64,000 nt of DNA from Senimuribacter sp049852125 (GCF_049852125.1 NZ_CP187532.1:1364001-1428000); one strand, 5' to 3'. Positions 16,566-26,608 are shown, numbered from the stretch's first letter. Notes: generated by a model not told the origin, from the letters alone. A program made the numbers and translations.

Positions 16566-19500
16566 GAGACTGGAAATGCATGGTTTTAAATCTTTTGCAG
16601 AACCGGTAGTTATAGAATTTCACCAGGGGGTAACGGCAATTGTTGGCCCTAATGGCAGTGGTAAGAGTAATATCAGCGACGCCATCAGATGGGTTTTGGG
16701 AGAACAGAGCCCTAAAGCGTTGCGCGGCGGAAAAATGGAAGAAGTTATTTTTGCAGGTACTGCCAGCAGAAAATCCCGTGGTATGGCTGAAGTTACCTTA
16801 GTCATTGACAATGCCGCGGGTATTCTGGATATCGATTATAATGAAGTTGCAATTACAAGGCGGATGTACCGTTCGGGTGAAAGCGAGTATTTGATCAACA
16901 ACAATCATTGCAGGCTGAAAGATATTCGCGAATTAATTATGGATACCGGAATTGGTGTGGACGGATACTCTCTAATCGGACAGGGCAAGATCGCGGATAT
17001 CGTTAGTAACAAACCGGAAAGTCGGCGAGAAATTTTTGAAGAAGCCGCTGGGGTAGTGCTGTATAAAAGCAAAAAGGCAGAAGCTGAACGGAAGCTGGAA
17101 TCAACTTCCGGTAATTTGGAGCGCGTGAACGACATTATCGCTGAGATAGAAAGTCGCATCGATGGATTACGCGAGGACAGCGCTAAGGCGAAGGAATATC
17201 TGCAGCTGAAAGAGCGATATCGTGATTTGGAGATCAACATTACCTTGAAAAATATTGAAGGTATTCAGTCAAAGAACGAGACTTATCGCGGCGATATTGA
17301 AAATCTAACAAAGGAAATTCAGGCTATTGAGACAGAGGAGGCCGCAGCCGGCCGTCAGTTGGAGGAAGACCGGCAACGCAGTGAATCCCTGGAGAAGCTT
17401 TCTAACGAAGCAAGAGATAAGCTGATGGAAACTGTTGAGGCTATTAACCGGTTGACGAGCCAAAGCCAGTTGAACCAGGAACGTTTGTCTCGAATAGATC
17501 AGGATCAGCAACGGCTTACAGACGAAATAGATGTTTTGCGGGATAAGCTGGAAAAGGAAGAAAAGAATCGCGCAGAGCTGGAAAAATCCAGAGTTGAGAT
17601 AGCAGCAAAGCATCAGGAGGCTGACGCGCAGCTGCAGGAGAGTATTATAGTACATAGCAATCTTTCGGCGGAAGCTGCCGCGTTGACAGAAACGATAGAT
17701 AATGGCAGAGAGCAGATCTACAGATTGCATAACCAGGTTTCATCAAAGCGCAGCGAGGCTAAAAGCTATGAAAGTATTATTGATGCACTGGAAAAGAGAA
17801 AGCAGCAGATTTTGGATAGCGCAGACGAAGCGGAGAGAAGCAGTGCGGATCAGGTTGCGCAGCTAAATGAGGCAATGCGTCATAAGGAGGAAATCACAGA
17901 GCAACGGCAAACGTTGCATGATGAAATTCGAAATTTGGGAGAAGAACGAACTGTCTTAGTTAATCGTCAGAAGGATTTATCTTTAAAAATAGAGGAACTC
18001 AAGCTGGCTGGAGGACAGAAGGCAGCTCGGAAAAAAACTATCGAGGAGATGGAGAATAACTATGAAGGATATAATTTTGCGGTAAAATATATTATGCGTG
18101 CCGGTTTATCTGGTATTCAGGGAGTCGTGGCGGAATTGATGGAAGTACCGTCAGGCTATGAAGTAGCCGTAGAAACTGCTTTGGGCGCGCAAATGCAAAA
18201 CATTGTATGCGATACGGATGCGTCGGCAAAACGGGCTATCCTTGCTTTGAAGGAAAATCGAGCCGGTAGACTGACTTTTTTGCCAGTATCTTCGATCAAA
18301 GGCAGTTCAGTCAGACTGGATGGAAAATTAACATCGGATTCTGGGTACAAAGGCCTTGCTTCTGATTGTGTTAGATTTAAGTCAGAGCACAAGCAAATCT
18401 TTGAGTACCTTCTGGGCAGAGTAGCTATAGTGGATACGATGGATACGGCAATTCGTCTTTCCAAAATAGCAGGAAGTAGTGTTCGCTTTGTTACGATGGA
18501 CGGAGAAATTATCAATGCCAACGGTGCGATTACAGGAGGAAAATACAGGAATAAGACTGCGAATTTGTTGGAACGGCGTAGCGAAATTACAGCGTTAGAA
18601 AAGGAAATCGAAGATCTCCGCAAAAAGGTTTTGGATTATTCCGAAGAAAACCGTCAAATCGCGGATCGTATAGAGGAACTTCGCAATGCTATCTCCATCA
18701 GAGAAGAAGAAAAACGTGATGCAGAGCTTAGTGAAGCTTCTCTGAGCAGTACGATTCATGCGCTGAATGAGGCTATGGACAGCAGCATGTCAGACAGCAA
18801 GCGGTTTGAAAAGGAACTGGCGACCAATGATAAGGAAATTGGCGACGCTCATCGTATGGTTAAGGAACTTAATCAGCAGGCAGCAGACGCGGAGAAAGTG
18901 ATCGGTGAGGCGGAAAATCAAGTAGAAGAAGCCATGAGCCGTTATGAAGAAAAGAAAGCGGTATTGGAAGAAGCCAGTGAAACAATTACGACTACGCGGA
19001 TCAGCGTGCGGGACTGGGAAGGGAAAAAAAGCAGTATAGAAGCATTATTAGACCGTATTGTGGATGCAATAGGCGACTATACTTTCCAGATAGAAGAAAA
19101 ATGCCGGCAGCAGCAAGCTTTAAACGAGGAACAGGATAGACTGGTTTTCGGCAGTGACGACGCGCGTGAAAATACAGAAGCGTTGATGGAAGAAAAGAAG
19201 GCGGCAGAGGCGTATATTCAGCAAGTAGCTGCAGAGCGTTCAGCTTTGTTAGACAAGATTTCTCAGATGTCAGCCCGTCATCAGGAAAGCACAGGCAAGC
19301 TGAATCGTTATAGAGATCAGAAATATCAGCTAGAGATTAAAGCAGCAAGAAATGACACACAGCTGGATACCCTGAAGGAACGGCTTTGGGAGGACTTTGA
19401 AATATCGTATATTCAGGCTCTGGATTTGCGCAGAGAAGACTTTGTTATGTCGACGTCAGTAAAAGAGAGCCGTGAAATCAGAAATAGGATTCGTGAGCTG

Positions 19501-20103
19501 GGAGATATTAACGTAGGCGCTATTAAGGAATACGAATCTGTAAGTCAACGTTACAGCTTTTTAACGGAACAGCGCAGAGATATCACAACTGCGATGGATG
19601 AACTGAGAGATATTATTGGCGAGATGGATCAGACCATACGGCGTCGCTTTAAAGATAATTTTGATCAGGTTGCGATAGCTTTCGAGGAAATTTTCCGCCA
19701 GCTGTTTGGCGGAGGACACGCGCGGCTTTCTATGGAGGATGAGGAAAATCCTCTGGAGTCGGGTATTGATATTGTTGCACAGCCGCCGGGTAAAAAATTA
19801 CAGAATATTAACTTGATGAGCGGTGGAGAGAAAACCATGACTGCTATCGCTTTGATGTTTGCAGTGCTAAAAGTAAAACCGACTCCGTTTTGTATTTTGG
19901 ATGAGGTAGAGGCTGCTTTGGATGATGCGAATATCGATCGATTCGCTAAGTATTTGCGAAACTTTGACAATATTCAGTTCACGCTTGTAACACACCAGAA
20001 GGCGACGATGGAGCATGCCGATGTGCTTTATGGAGTGACTATGCCGGAACAGGGTATTTCCAGAGTTTTGAGTCTACGGCTCGGAGATAATTTTGAACTG
20101 TAA
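16555..20103 (+). CDS. smc: Chromosome segregation protein SMC
   Basis: This 1182-residue SMC ATPase has the Walker A motif GPNGSGKSN at 31-39, long coiled coils on both sides of a hinge at about residues 500-660, and the ABC signature LMSGGEKTM near 1088 followed by the Walker B region FCILDEVEAALDD. It condenses and organises the chromosome with ScpA and ScpB, which are not in this window. Full family length, no break. It lies in the conserved rnc-smc-ftsY block. Confidence 0.97.
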   Translation: MYFKRLEMHGFKSFAEPVVIEFHQGVTAIVGPNGSGKSNISDAIRWVLGEQSPKALRGGKMEEVIFAGTASRKSRGMAEVTLVIDNAAGILDIDYNEVAITRRMYRSGESEYLINNNHCRLKDIRELIMDTGIGVDGYSLIGQGKIADIVSNKPESRREIFEEAAGVVLYKSKKAEAERKLESTSGNLERVNDIIAEIESRIDGLREDSAKAKEYLQLKERYRDLEINITLKNIEGIQSKNETYRGDIENLTKEIQAIETEEAAAGRQLEEDRQRSESLEKLSNEARDKLMETVEAINRLTSQSQLNQERLSRIDQDQQRLTDEIDVLRDKLEKEEKNRAELEKSRVEIAAKHQEADAQLQESIIVHSNLSAEAAALTETIDNGREQIYRLHNQVSSKRSEAKSYESIIDALEKRKQQILDSADEAERSSADQVAQLNEAMRHKEEITEQRQTLHDEIRNLGEERTVLVNRQKDLSLKIEELKLAGGQKAARKKTIEEMENNYEGYNFAVKYIMRAGLSGIQGVVAELMEVPSGYEVAVETALGAQMQNIVCDTDASAKRAILALKENRAGRLTFLPVSSIKGSSVRLDGKLTSDSGYKGLASDCVRFKSEHKQIFEYLLGRVAIVDTMDTAIRLSKIAGSSVRFVTMDGEIINANGAITGGKYRNKTANLLERRSEITALEKEIEDLRKKVLDYSEENRQIADRIEELRNAISIREEEKRDAELSEASLSSTIHALNEAMDSSMSDSKRFEKELATNDKEIGDAHRMVKELNQQAADAEKVIGEAENQVEEAMSRYEEKKAVLEEASETITTTRISVRDWEGKKSSIEALLDRIVDAIGDYTFQIEEKCRQQQALNEEQDRLVFGSDDARENTEALMEEKKAAEAYIQQVAAERSALLDKISQMSARHQESTGKLNRYRDQKYQLEIKAARNDTQLDTLKERLWEDFEISYIQALDLRREDFVMSTSVKESREIRNRIRELGDINVGAIKEYESVSQRYSFLTEQRRDITTAMDELRDIIGEMDQTIRRRFKDNFDQVAIAFEEIFRQLFGGGHARLSMEDEENPLESGIDIVAQPPGKKLQNINLMSGGEKTMTAIALMFAVLKVKPTPFCILDEVEAALDDANIDRFAKYLRNFDNIQFTLVTHQKATMEHADVLYGVTMPEQGISRVLSLRLGDNFEL

Positions 20104-20132
20104 TACATATATACAGACAGAAAGGAAAAGGA

Positions 20133-21032
20133 ATGGCATTATTTAAAGAAAAAAAAGGCTTTTTCGGCAGATTGTCTGAAAGAATTGGGGACGCCATTAT
20201 GGGTCGCTCTGAAATTGATGAGGATCTTATGGATGAATTAGAGGAAATTCTGATCACATCTGATATCGGCATGGATACCACTATGAAGATTATGGAGGAT
20301 CTCCGAAAAAGCGTTAAGGATAATTATATTTCCAATCCGGAAAATATCAGAGAAGAATTGGCCAAGGTTATTGCCGGACTTATGGACAAAGGAGAGCGGA
20401 ACCAGCTTTGTGAAGACACGCCTCTTGTGATTTTGATGATCGGCATTAACGGCGGGGGTAAGACAACCTCTATCGCTAAGATCGGGCATAAGCTGCGCAG
20501 TGAGGGAAAGACGGTATTACTGGCAGCTGCAGATACTTTTCGTGCCGCGGCAGGAGAACAGTTGGAAATCTGGGGACAGCGGATTGGTGTTAATACAGTA
20601 AAGCATCAGGAAGGAGCAGACCCTTCGGCGGTAATCTTTGACGCGATTCAGTCAGCAAAGGCTAAGCATATGGATGTGCTGATCTGTGACACGGCGGGAC
20701 GGCTGCAGACAAAGAAGAACCTGATGGCAGAGCTTGAAAAGATGAATAAGGTGATCAGCCGCGAATATCCGGAAGCAGCCAGAGAGACGTTGCTGGTTTT
20801 GGATGCGACCACTGGTAAAAACGCAATTTCTCAGGCAAAGGAATTCAATGAAGCAGCGGAAATTACCGGGGTTGTTTTGACAAAGCTTGACGGTACGGCA
20901 AAGGGAGGTATCGCTATTACAATTTCTGATGAATTTGATCTGCCGATCAAGTATATCGGCGTAGGCGAAGCTATGGAAGATCTGATGGAGTTCGATCCGT
21001 TAGAATTTGCAGGAGGGATTTTCAGTGAGTAA
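20133..21032 (+). CDS. ftsY: Signal recognition particle receptor FtsY
   Basis: This 299-residue SRP GTPase has an N-terminal four-helix NG domain, the P-loop GINGGGKTTSIAKI at about 103-116, the DTAGR box and TKLDGTAKGG. It receives ribosome-SRP complexes at the membrane. It lacks the long acidic A domain of the E. coli protein, as is usual in Bacillota. AAGGAAAAGG precedes the ATG. The end overlaps der. Confidence 0.96.
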   Translation: MALFKEKKGFFGRLSERIGDAIMGRSEIDEDLMDELEEILITSDIGMDTTMKIMEDLRKSVKDNYISNPENIREELAKVIAGLMDKGERNQLCEDTPLVILMIGINGGGKTTSIAKIGHKLRSEGKTVLLAAADTFRAAAGEQLEIWGQRIGVNTVKHQEGADPSAVIFDAIQSAKAKHMDVLICDTAGRLQTKKNLMAELEKMNKVISREYPEAARETLLVLDATTGKNAISQAKEFNEAAEITGVVLTKLDGTAKGGIAITISDEFDLPIKYIGVGEAMEDLMEFDPLEFAGGIFSE

Positions 21033-22350
21033 ACCAATTGTAGCTGTGGTGGGACGTCCAAATGTAGGTAAATCCACTTTCTTTAATCGGATTGTAGGAA
21101 GACGGGTAGCTATTGTGGAGGACACGCCAGGCGTTACAAGAGATAGAATTTATGCGGAGGCGGAGTGGAATGGTATCCACTTTGCTATTATTGATACCGG
21201 CGGCATTGAACCTGCCAGTCAGGATATTATTTTGTCACAGATGAGAGAACAGGCGCAGATTGCCATGGATATGGCAGATGTGATTCTTTTTATGGTGGAT
21301 GGAAAAGAAGGGTTGACTCATGCCGATCAGGAGGTAGCTACGATGCTGCGCCGTACCGGAAAAAAAGTCATCCTTATAGTAAATAAAATTGATAATCCAA
21401 GAAATTTACCTGTGGATTTTTATGATTTCTATGAGCTGGGTATTGGTGAGCCGGTTGCTATTTCGGCTGCCAATATGCTGAATTTCGGCGATGTACTGGA
21501 TGAAATCGTAGAAAGCTTTCCGCAGGAAGCTCTGGAGGAGGATGAAGATGATATCAAGGTTGCTGTTATCGGCAAGCCGAACGTAGGTAAATCGTCTCTG
21601 ATCAATTGTCTGATTGGTGAAAACAGAGTTATTGTATCGCCAATAGCCGGAACGACCAGAGATTCCATCGACACGCCGTTTGCATGGGACGGGGATCAAT
21701 ATACTCTGATCGATACAGCAGGTATTCGCCGGAAAAGCAAGGTGAACGAGGATATCGAGAGATACTCTGTGATTCGTGCAGTGGCGGCTATCGAACGCTG
21801 CGACGTGTGCCTTTTGATGATCGATGCAGAGGAAGGCGTTACAGAACAGGACAAAAAGATTGCAGGCGTTGCTCATGAAGCGGGGAAAGGCATCATTGTT
21901 GTAGTTAACAAATGGGATTTGATTAAAAAAGAGACGAATACCATGCGTGATTATACGAAAGTTATTCAGTCTGAACTGCAGTTCATGTCTTACGCGCCAT
22001 GTGTATTTATTTCGGTAAAAGATCGGCAGAGAGTTCTGGACGTGATTCGACTTAGTAAGGTGGTTGCGGAAAAGAGAGCGATGCGAGTTCCAACCGGTCA
22101 GCTGAACAGTTTGGTTACTGACGCGACCATGATGAAGCAGCCGCCGTCAGATAAGGGAAAGCGGCTGAAGATTTATTATGTAACACAGGTAGGCGTGAAG
22201 CCGCCGTTATTTTCTTTCCAGATTAACAAGCGGGATCTGATGCATTTTTCCTATGCCAGATATTTGGAAAATAAAATACGCGACAGCTACGGCTTCGAGG
22301 GCACTTCAATTAAATTTGTATTCCGCGAAAAGGGCGAAAAGGAGGAGTAA
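21025..22350 (+). CDS. der: Ribosome assembly GTPase Der (EngA)
   Basis: This 441-residue protein has two tandem GTPase domains, with P-loops GRPNVGKST near residue 9 and GKPNVGKSS near 182, DTGGIE and DTAGIRRKS switch motifs, two NKxD-type motifs (NKID, NKWD) and a C-terminal KH-like domain. It matures the 50S subunit. The start is GTG 21025 with AGGAGGG upstream, overlapping the end of ftsY by 8 bp. Confidence 0.96.
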   Translation: MSKPIVAVVGRPNVGKSTFFNRIVGRRVAIVEDTPGVTRDRIYAEAEWNGIHFAIIDTGGIEPASQDIILSQMREQAQIAMDMADVILFMVDGKEGLTHADQEVATMLRRTGKKVILIVNKIDNPRNLPVDFYDFYELGIGEPVAISAANMLNFGDVLDEIVESFPQEALEEDEDDIKVAVIGKPNVGKSSLINCLIGENRVIVSPIAGTTRDSIDTPFAWDGDQYTLIDTAGIRRKSKVNEDIERYSVIRAVAAIERCDVCLLMIDAEEGVTEQDKKIAGVAHEAGKGIIVVVNKWDLIKKETNTMRDYTKVIQSELQFMSYAPCVFISVKDRQRVLDVIRLSKVVAEKRAMRVPTGQLNSLVTDATMMKQPPSDKGKRLKIYYVTQVGVKPPLFSFQINKRDLMHFSYARYLENKIRDSYGFEGTSIKFVFREKGEKEE

Positions 22351-22352
22351 GC

Positions 22353-22964
22353 ATGGCTGGGATTTTTGAAGTATCTTCCGTGACAGCCATGGTACTCTCT
22401 ATCGTGATCGCCTATTTCCTGGGAAATATTTCCCCGTCCACACTGCTTGCAAGAGCCGCAGGTAAGGACATCAAAAAAGAGGGAAGCGGCAATGCCGGCA
22501 CTACCAATGCGCTGCGGGTGCTTGGGAAAAAAGCGGCAGTGATTACATTGGTTATCGATATCGGGAAAGGCTTTCTGGCGGTAAAGGTTGGATTTTTGCT
22601 TGCCGGTCCTATGGCTGCGATGTATTGCGCGCTGGCTGCTTTTATTGGTCATATTTGGCCGGTCTTGTTTCGATTTAAAGGAGGAAAAGGCGTCGCGGTA
22701 GCCTTCGGCGCGATTCTGGGCGTCAACTGGCAGCTGGCGTTGCTGGCGCTTGCCATCGTGGCTGTCACGGTATTGCTGACCAGAATGGTTTCTATGGGTT
22801 CTGTAATCGCGGCGATTTCTTTTCCGGTTCTTGCATGGCGGATGGAACGCGAATTTTTCTGGATTGGGTGCGTCATGGCGTTAATTATGTTGTATGCACA
22901 TAGAAGCAATATCGGACGCATTTTCCGAGGTGAGGAAAACAAGCTGAGTTTTAAAAAGAAATAG
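22353..22964 (+). CDS. plsY: Glycerol-3-phosphate acyltransferase PlsY
   Basis: This 203-residue membrane protein with about five segments has the PlsY motifs GNISPSTLLARA, GSGNAGTTNALRVLGKK and RFKGGKGVAVAFG. It transfers the acyl group from acyl-phosphate (made by PlsX) to glycerol-3-phosphate. It starts 3 bp after der, and is followed closely by gpsA, which supplies the glycerol-3-phosphate. Confidence 0.95.
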   Translation: MAGIFEVSSVTAMVLSIVIAYFLGNISPSTLLARAAGKDIKKEGSGNAGTTNALRVLGKKAAVITLVIDIGKGFLAVKVGFLLAGPMAAMYCALAAFIGHIWPVLFRFKGGKGVAVAFGAILGVNWQLALLALAIVAVTVLLTRMVSMGSVIAAISFPVLAWRMEREFFWIGCVMALIMLYAHRSNIGRIFRGEENKLSFKKK

Positions 22965-22977
22965 AAAGGTGACATAT

Positions 22978-23982
22978 ATGATGAAAACAATCGGCGTAAT
23001 CGGCGCTGGCAGCTGGGGTACAGCCCTTGCATTGACATTGAGCAATAAAGGACATCAGGTTAAAATGTGTGATGTCAATTCCGAGCATGTAAAGGAAATG
23101 CAGGAAAACCGGGAAAATGTTAGATATTTGCCGGGGATTAAATTTGGCGATCATCTGCAGATTGTCAGCACCGCGCAGGAAGCGCTTTCTGGGGCGGAGG
23201 TCGCTTTGTTTTCCACGCCCGCGCAGCATTTTAGAAGCGCTTTTGAGAATGCGATTCCGTTTCTTGAGGATGACATGGTTGTCGTCAACGTGGCAAAGGG
23301 AATCGAACAGGGAACTCTGATGCGTATGAGCGAAATCGCATATCTTCTGAAACCGGATGTAAAGTATGTGGTGCTTTCCGGTCCGTCCCATGCGGAGGAA
23401 GTAGGCAGGGCGCTGCCGACAACAGTTGCGGTGGCTTCCAAGGATATGGCGCTGGCAGAGTACATACAGGATATTTTCATGACAGAGCGTTTCAGAGTGT
23501 ACACCAATGATGACGTCTGTGGTGTGGAATTGGGTGGCTCTCTGAAAAATATCATCGCCCTGGGCGCTGGTATCTCCGATGGAATTGGTTTTGGCGACAA
23601 TGCGAAAGCGGCGCTAATGACCCGCGGCGTTACAGAAATGTGCCGTCTCGGCGCGAAGCTGGGGGCGGATGTGGCTACCTTCTCTGGACTTACCGGTATC
23701 GGAGATCTGATTGTGACCTGCACCAGTATGCATTCCAGAAATCGCCGCTGCGGCATTATGATCGGTGAAGGCGTCAAACCAAGCGAAGCCGTTGAAAAGG
23801 TAGGCATGGTTGTGGAAGGTATGTTTACGGCGGAAGCGGCGTATCAGCTTGCACAGAAGGTTGGCGTAGAGATGCCGATTACAGAGTGCATTTACAATTG
23901 TATCAACGAGAAAATTACAGCTCGTGAGGCGGTGGAACTGCTCATGGGCAGAGATCGAAAGAACGAAAAACATATCGACTGA
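22978..23982 (+). CDS. gpsA: Glycerol-3-phosphate dehydrogenase [NAD(P)+]
   Basis: This 334-residue enzyme has the Rossmann motif GAGSWGTALA at residues 9-18, the catalytic lysine region ELGGSLKNIIALGAG and the C-terminal TGIGDLIVTC block. It reduces dihydroxyacetone phosphate for lipid synthesis. The start at 22978 has AAAGGTG 6 nt upstream; ATG 22981 and GTG 22969 are alternatives. It ends the plsX-gpsA gene run and is followed by a hairpin. Confidence 0.95.
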   Translation: MMKTIGVIGAGSWGTALALTLSNKGHQVKMCDVNSEHVKEMQENRENVRYLPGIKFGDHLQIVSTAQEALSGAEVALFSTPAQHFRSAFENAIPFLEDDMVVVNVAKGIEQGTLMRMSEIAYLLKPDVKYVVLSGPSHAEEVGRALPTTVAVASKDMALAEYIQDIFMTERFRVYTNDDVCGVELGGSLKNIIALGAGISDGIGFGDNAKAALMTRGVTEMCRLGAKLGADVATFSGLTGIGDLIVTCTSMHSRNRRCGIMIGEGVKPSEAVEKVGMVVEGMFTAEAAYQLAQKVGVEMPITECIYNCINEKITAREAVELLMGRDRKNEKHID

Positions 23983-23988
23983 TGGAAT

Positions 23989-24022
23989 CAGCCGGGAGAG
24001 CAATCTTCCGGCTGTGTTTGTC
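23989..24022 (+). terminator. Terminator-like hairpin after gpsA
   Basis: An 11-bp stem with one mismatch (23989-23999 with 24004-24014) and a 4-nt loop is followed by a T-rich but interrupted tail (TGTTTGTCT). Confidence 0.6.
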
Positions 24023-24088
24023 TGGTGGGAAAGTGTTTGCCTGGAAGAAAAACATTTCAATTCTTTTATTTATGATAAACGAAAAATA

Positions 24089-24142
24089 TTTATCGATAAA
24101 CATTAAAAATATATTGATAAATATAAAAACTTGTGGTATGAT
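24089..24142 (+). promoter_or_regulatory. Promoter and palindrome upstream of DUF2975/YozG-type pair
   Basis: TTGATA (24114-24119) and TATGAT (24137-24142) are separated by 17 bp. Just upstream is the 12-bp palindrome TTTATCGATAAA, with further GATAAA-type half-sites at about 24073 and 24116. They could bind the small Cro/CI-type protein encoded at 24772 (inference). Confidence 0.55.
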
Positions 24143-24206
24143 AGTCTCATAAACGAAGCTGGCCAGCTTTTAGGATTCTATACAGAAAGATATGAGGAGA
24201 ATTGGA

Positions 24207-24761
24207 ATGGAAAAAATGAATAAAGCTGCTATGGCGGCAACAAAGATTGCGGAATTACTGCACTGGATTGGCGGAGCTACTATGCTAGGGCTGTTTATTT
24301 GCTCTTTTGCAGCGCCAGACTGGTTGTTAGAGGCTCTGGGCAGCGCCATTAGAGGCGGCGATGGTACGCTGAAAGTTTATAGCTTTGAAATTAGCGGAAC
24401 CGATTCGTCTGGAACCGTTATGATGTCCGCTGTCACCATGTTCGCCATTGCGGGCGCACTGCTCTTACCGCTGATGGCTATGGTATTTCGCAACGTGTAT
24501 CTGATTATCAAAAAATCGAAAAACAGCACGCCGTTTCAAAAGGACAATGTGCGCATGGTGAAAGAAATCGGTATCTTTTATGTATCAATGCCGCTGGTTG
24601 GGCTAACGCTTTCCTACATTGCAAAGCTTGTAATCGGTGTGGATCTGGTGGAAACCGGTGCGGATTTAGACGGTTTTATGACTGGTCTTGTGGTGCTTTG
24701 TCTGACCCAGGTTTTTTCCAGAGGACTGAAACTGGAAGAAGACGTAGACGGATTGTTATAG
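24207..24761 (+). CDS. DUF2975-like membrane protein
   Basis: This protein of about 184 residues has four hydrophobic segments and a basic cytoplasmic loop (NVYLIIKKSKNSTPFQKDNVR). It matches the DUF2975 pattern, which is commonly encoded next to a small YozG-like helix-turn-helix gene, as here. The function is unknown; a membrane-linked control pair is a guess from gene order. ATG 24207 has GGAGA about 9 nt upstream. The HTH gene starts 10 bp later. Confidence 0.72.
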   Translation: MEKMNKAAMAATKIAELLHWIGGATMLGLFICSFAAPDWLLEALGSAIRGGDGTLKVYSFEISGTDSSGTVMMSAVTMFAIAGALLLPLMAMVFRNVYLIIKKSKNSTPFQKDNVRMVKEIGIFYVSMPLVGLTLSYIAKLVIGVDLVETGADLDGFMTGLVVLCLTQVFSRGLKLEEDVDGLL

Positions 24762-24771
24762 GAGGAGCGCT

Positions 24772-24984
24772 ATGGGAAAAATCATATTGCGGCTTGACCG
24801 CATGATGGTAGAACGAAAAATCTCCCTCAATGAACTGGCGGAGAAGGTGGGGATTTCCAATGTAAACTTATCGAAGATTAAAAACAACAAGGTTACAGCG
24901 ATACGGTTTTCCACCCTGAGCGCTATTTGCGAAGTATTGAACTGTCAGCCGGGAGATATTCTGGAGTATGAAAAAGAAGTATAA
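24772..24984 (+). CDS. Cro/CI-type HTH regulator (YozG-like)
   Basis: This 70-residue protein is almost entirely an HTH_3 domain. It reads MVERKISLNELAEKVGISNV, continues with a recognition helix (NLSKIKNNKVTAIRFSTL), and ends with CQPGDILEYE, typical of the YozG/XRE mini-regulators. AGGAGG precedes the ATG. It probably regulates itself and the DUF2975 gene upstream. Confidence 0.85.
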   Translation: MGKIILRLDRMMVERKISLNELAEKVGISNVNLSKIKNNKVTAIRFSTLSAICEVLNCQPGDILEYEKEV

Positions 24985-25007
24985 GTAAACGGAAAGGGAA
25001 ATGTCAA

Positions 25008-25817
25008 ATGAAGTTACAAGTACTGGTAGATAACAATACGTACATCGATGCTTATTATCTTGGGGAACCGGCCGCCAGCTTTTATATCGAAGAAGACGGC
25101 AAGCGCATTTTGCTGGATACCGGTTATTCGGATATTCTGCTTGGAAACGCGAAGAAAATGGATATTGATCTGTCGAAACTGACCCATATTGTTTTTTCAC
25201 ACGGTCATAACGATCATACCAGGGGATTTTCCTTTCTGAAAGAAAAGATAGATTTATCACAGGTGTCGCTGATTGCCCACCCGGACTGTTTTCTGCCGAG
25301 GGAGGATGATACCGATGTGTTCGGCGCGCCGTTTTCTGCGGAGGAAGCGGCGCAAATCGTAAACTATGCGCCGTTCCGCATGCCGGTGTATCTGACGGAA
25401 AAACTGGTTTTTTTGGGCGAAATTCCGAGACGGAATGATTTTGAGGCAAAAGAGCCCATTGGCAGACGGCTGAAAGACGGTCTTTGGGAAGATGATTTCG
25501 TCATGGATGATTCCGCCCTGGTATACCAGGGAAAAGACGGACTCTTTATTATCAGCGGCTGTTCTCACAGTGGAATCTGCAACATCATCGAATACGCAAA
25601 GGAGGTATGCGAGGATACCCGTATTGCCAGCGTCATCGGCGGATTTCATCTGTTTGAACCAGGGCGGCAGCTATCTGAAACCATCCGGTATTTGAAAGAG
25701 TGTGGTATCGAGAAGCTTTACCCGTGTCACTGTGTGTCCCTTGCGGCAAAGGCGGCAATGCTGGCGGAACTGCCGGTTACTGAGGTTGGCGTAGGATTGA
25801 GACTGGAGATCCAATAG
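25008..25817 (+). CDS. MBL-fold metallohydrolase
   Basis: This 269-residue metallo-beta-lactamase-fold protein has the HxHxDH motif in VFSHGHNDHTRG (about residues 63-74), GCSHSGICNI supplying a further ligand, and a C-terminal LYPCHC histidine. The pattern resembles the group annotated as 7,8-dihydropterin-6-methyl ribofuranosylaminobenzene phosphate synthase-like in bacteria, where the true substrate is generally unknown. It is probably in one run with the GNAT gene downstream. Confidence 0.85.
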   Translation: MKLQVLVDNNTYIDAYYLGEPAASFYIEEDGKRILLDTGYSDILLGNAKKMDIDLSKLTHIVFSHGHNDHTRGFSFLKEKIDLSQVSLIAHPDCFLPREDDTDVFGAPFSAEEAAQIVNYAPFRMPVYLTEKLVFLGEIPRRNDFEAKEPIGRRLKDGLWEDDFVMDDSALVYQGKDGLFIISGCSHSGICNIIEYAKEVCEDTRIASVIGGFHLFEPGRQLSETIRYLKECGIEKLYPCHCVSLAAKAAMLAELPVTEVGVGLRLEIQ

Positions 25818-25840
25818 GGCGTGTTTGATAGGAGGTAACG

Positions 25841-26608
25841 ATGTATCTTTTTGATGGGAACGCGAGAAATCGAAGCCTTGCACAGCTGTTTGCTGGCTGG
25901 GATGAGACTATGATTTGGTCCTGCCTGCAGGGCGTCATGGGCGAGATTTATACAGATGACGCAGTACATCCGAAATCGGCGGCTGCAGCGCTGGGCGACT
26001 TCTGCTTTTTAGCGGGAGCGCCTTCTCTTGATTTTTTGACATCCTTCGCAAAGGGTGTCTGTCACGACTTCTGCATCATGGTTCCGGCAAACGACGCGCT
26101 GGGTGATTTGATAGAGGACTTTTTCGGAGAACAGGCGAAGAAGTTTACTCGCTATGCCACCAAAAAGGTCGCCAGCTTTGATCTGGCAAGACTTTGCCAA
26201 TTGGCTTCTGCGGTGCCTGCAGGATTGACCCTTGCACCGATCGACGAAGAAATTTTTGATAGGGCAAAATCCATGGAATGGAGCCGGGATTTGGTGTCAC
26301 AGTATGAGGATTACGAATCATACCGGGAGAAGGGCGTTGGAACAGCCCTTTTACATCAGGGGGAACTTATCTGCGGCGCGTCCTCTTACAGCGTCTACAA
26401 CGGCGGCATTGAGATTGAAATCGACACCAGAACCGACTGGCGCAGAAAGGGGCTTGCTCGCGTATGCGGTGCGGCGCTGATCTGCAAATGTTTGGAACAG
26501 AACCTCTATCCCAGTTGGGACGCCTATAACAAGGCGTCTCTGGCGCTGGCGCAGCAGCTGGGTTACGTGTTTGATCACAGTTATATCGCTTATGAAGTGA
26601 GAAAGTAG
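25841..26608 (+). CDS. GNAT-family acetyltransferase
   Basis: This 255-residue protein has an N-terminal lobe of unclear role and a C-terminal GNAT fold with GIEIEIDTRTDWRRKGLARVCGAALI, the acetyl-CoA-binding loop, followed by YPSWDAYNKASLALAQQLGY. This layout resembles the GNAT_acetyltran (PF12746-type) group. The substrate is unknown. AGGAGG precedes the ATG. Confidence 0.82.
   Translation: MYLFDGNARNRSLAQLFAGWDETMIWSCLQGVMGEIYTDDAVHPKSAAAALGDFCFLAGAPSLDFLTSFAKGVCHDFCIMVPANDALGDLIEDFFGEQAKKFTRYATKKVASFDLARLCQLASAVPAGLTLAPIDEEIFDRAKSMEWSRDLVSQYEDYESYREKGVGTALLHQGELICGASSYSVYNGGIEIEIDTRTDWRRKGLARVCGAALICKCLEQNLYPSWDAYNKASLALAQQLGYVFDHSYIAYEVRK

Noticed and set aside
24089..24100. Insertion sequence end
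   Set aside because: The palindrome has no partner or transposase gene nearby. An operator is more likely.
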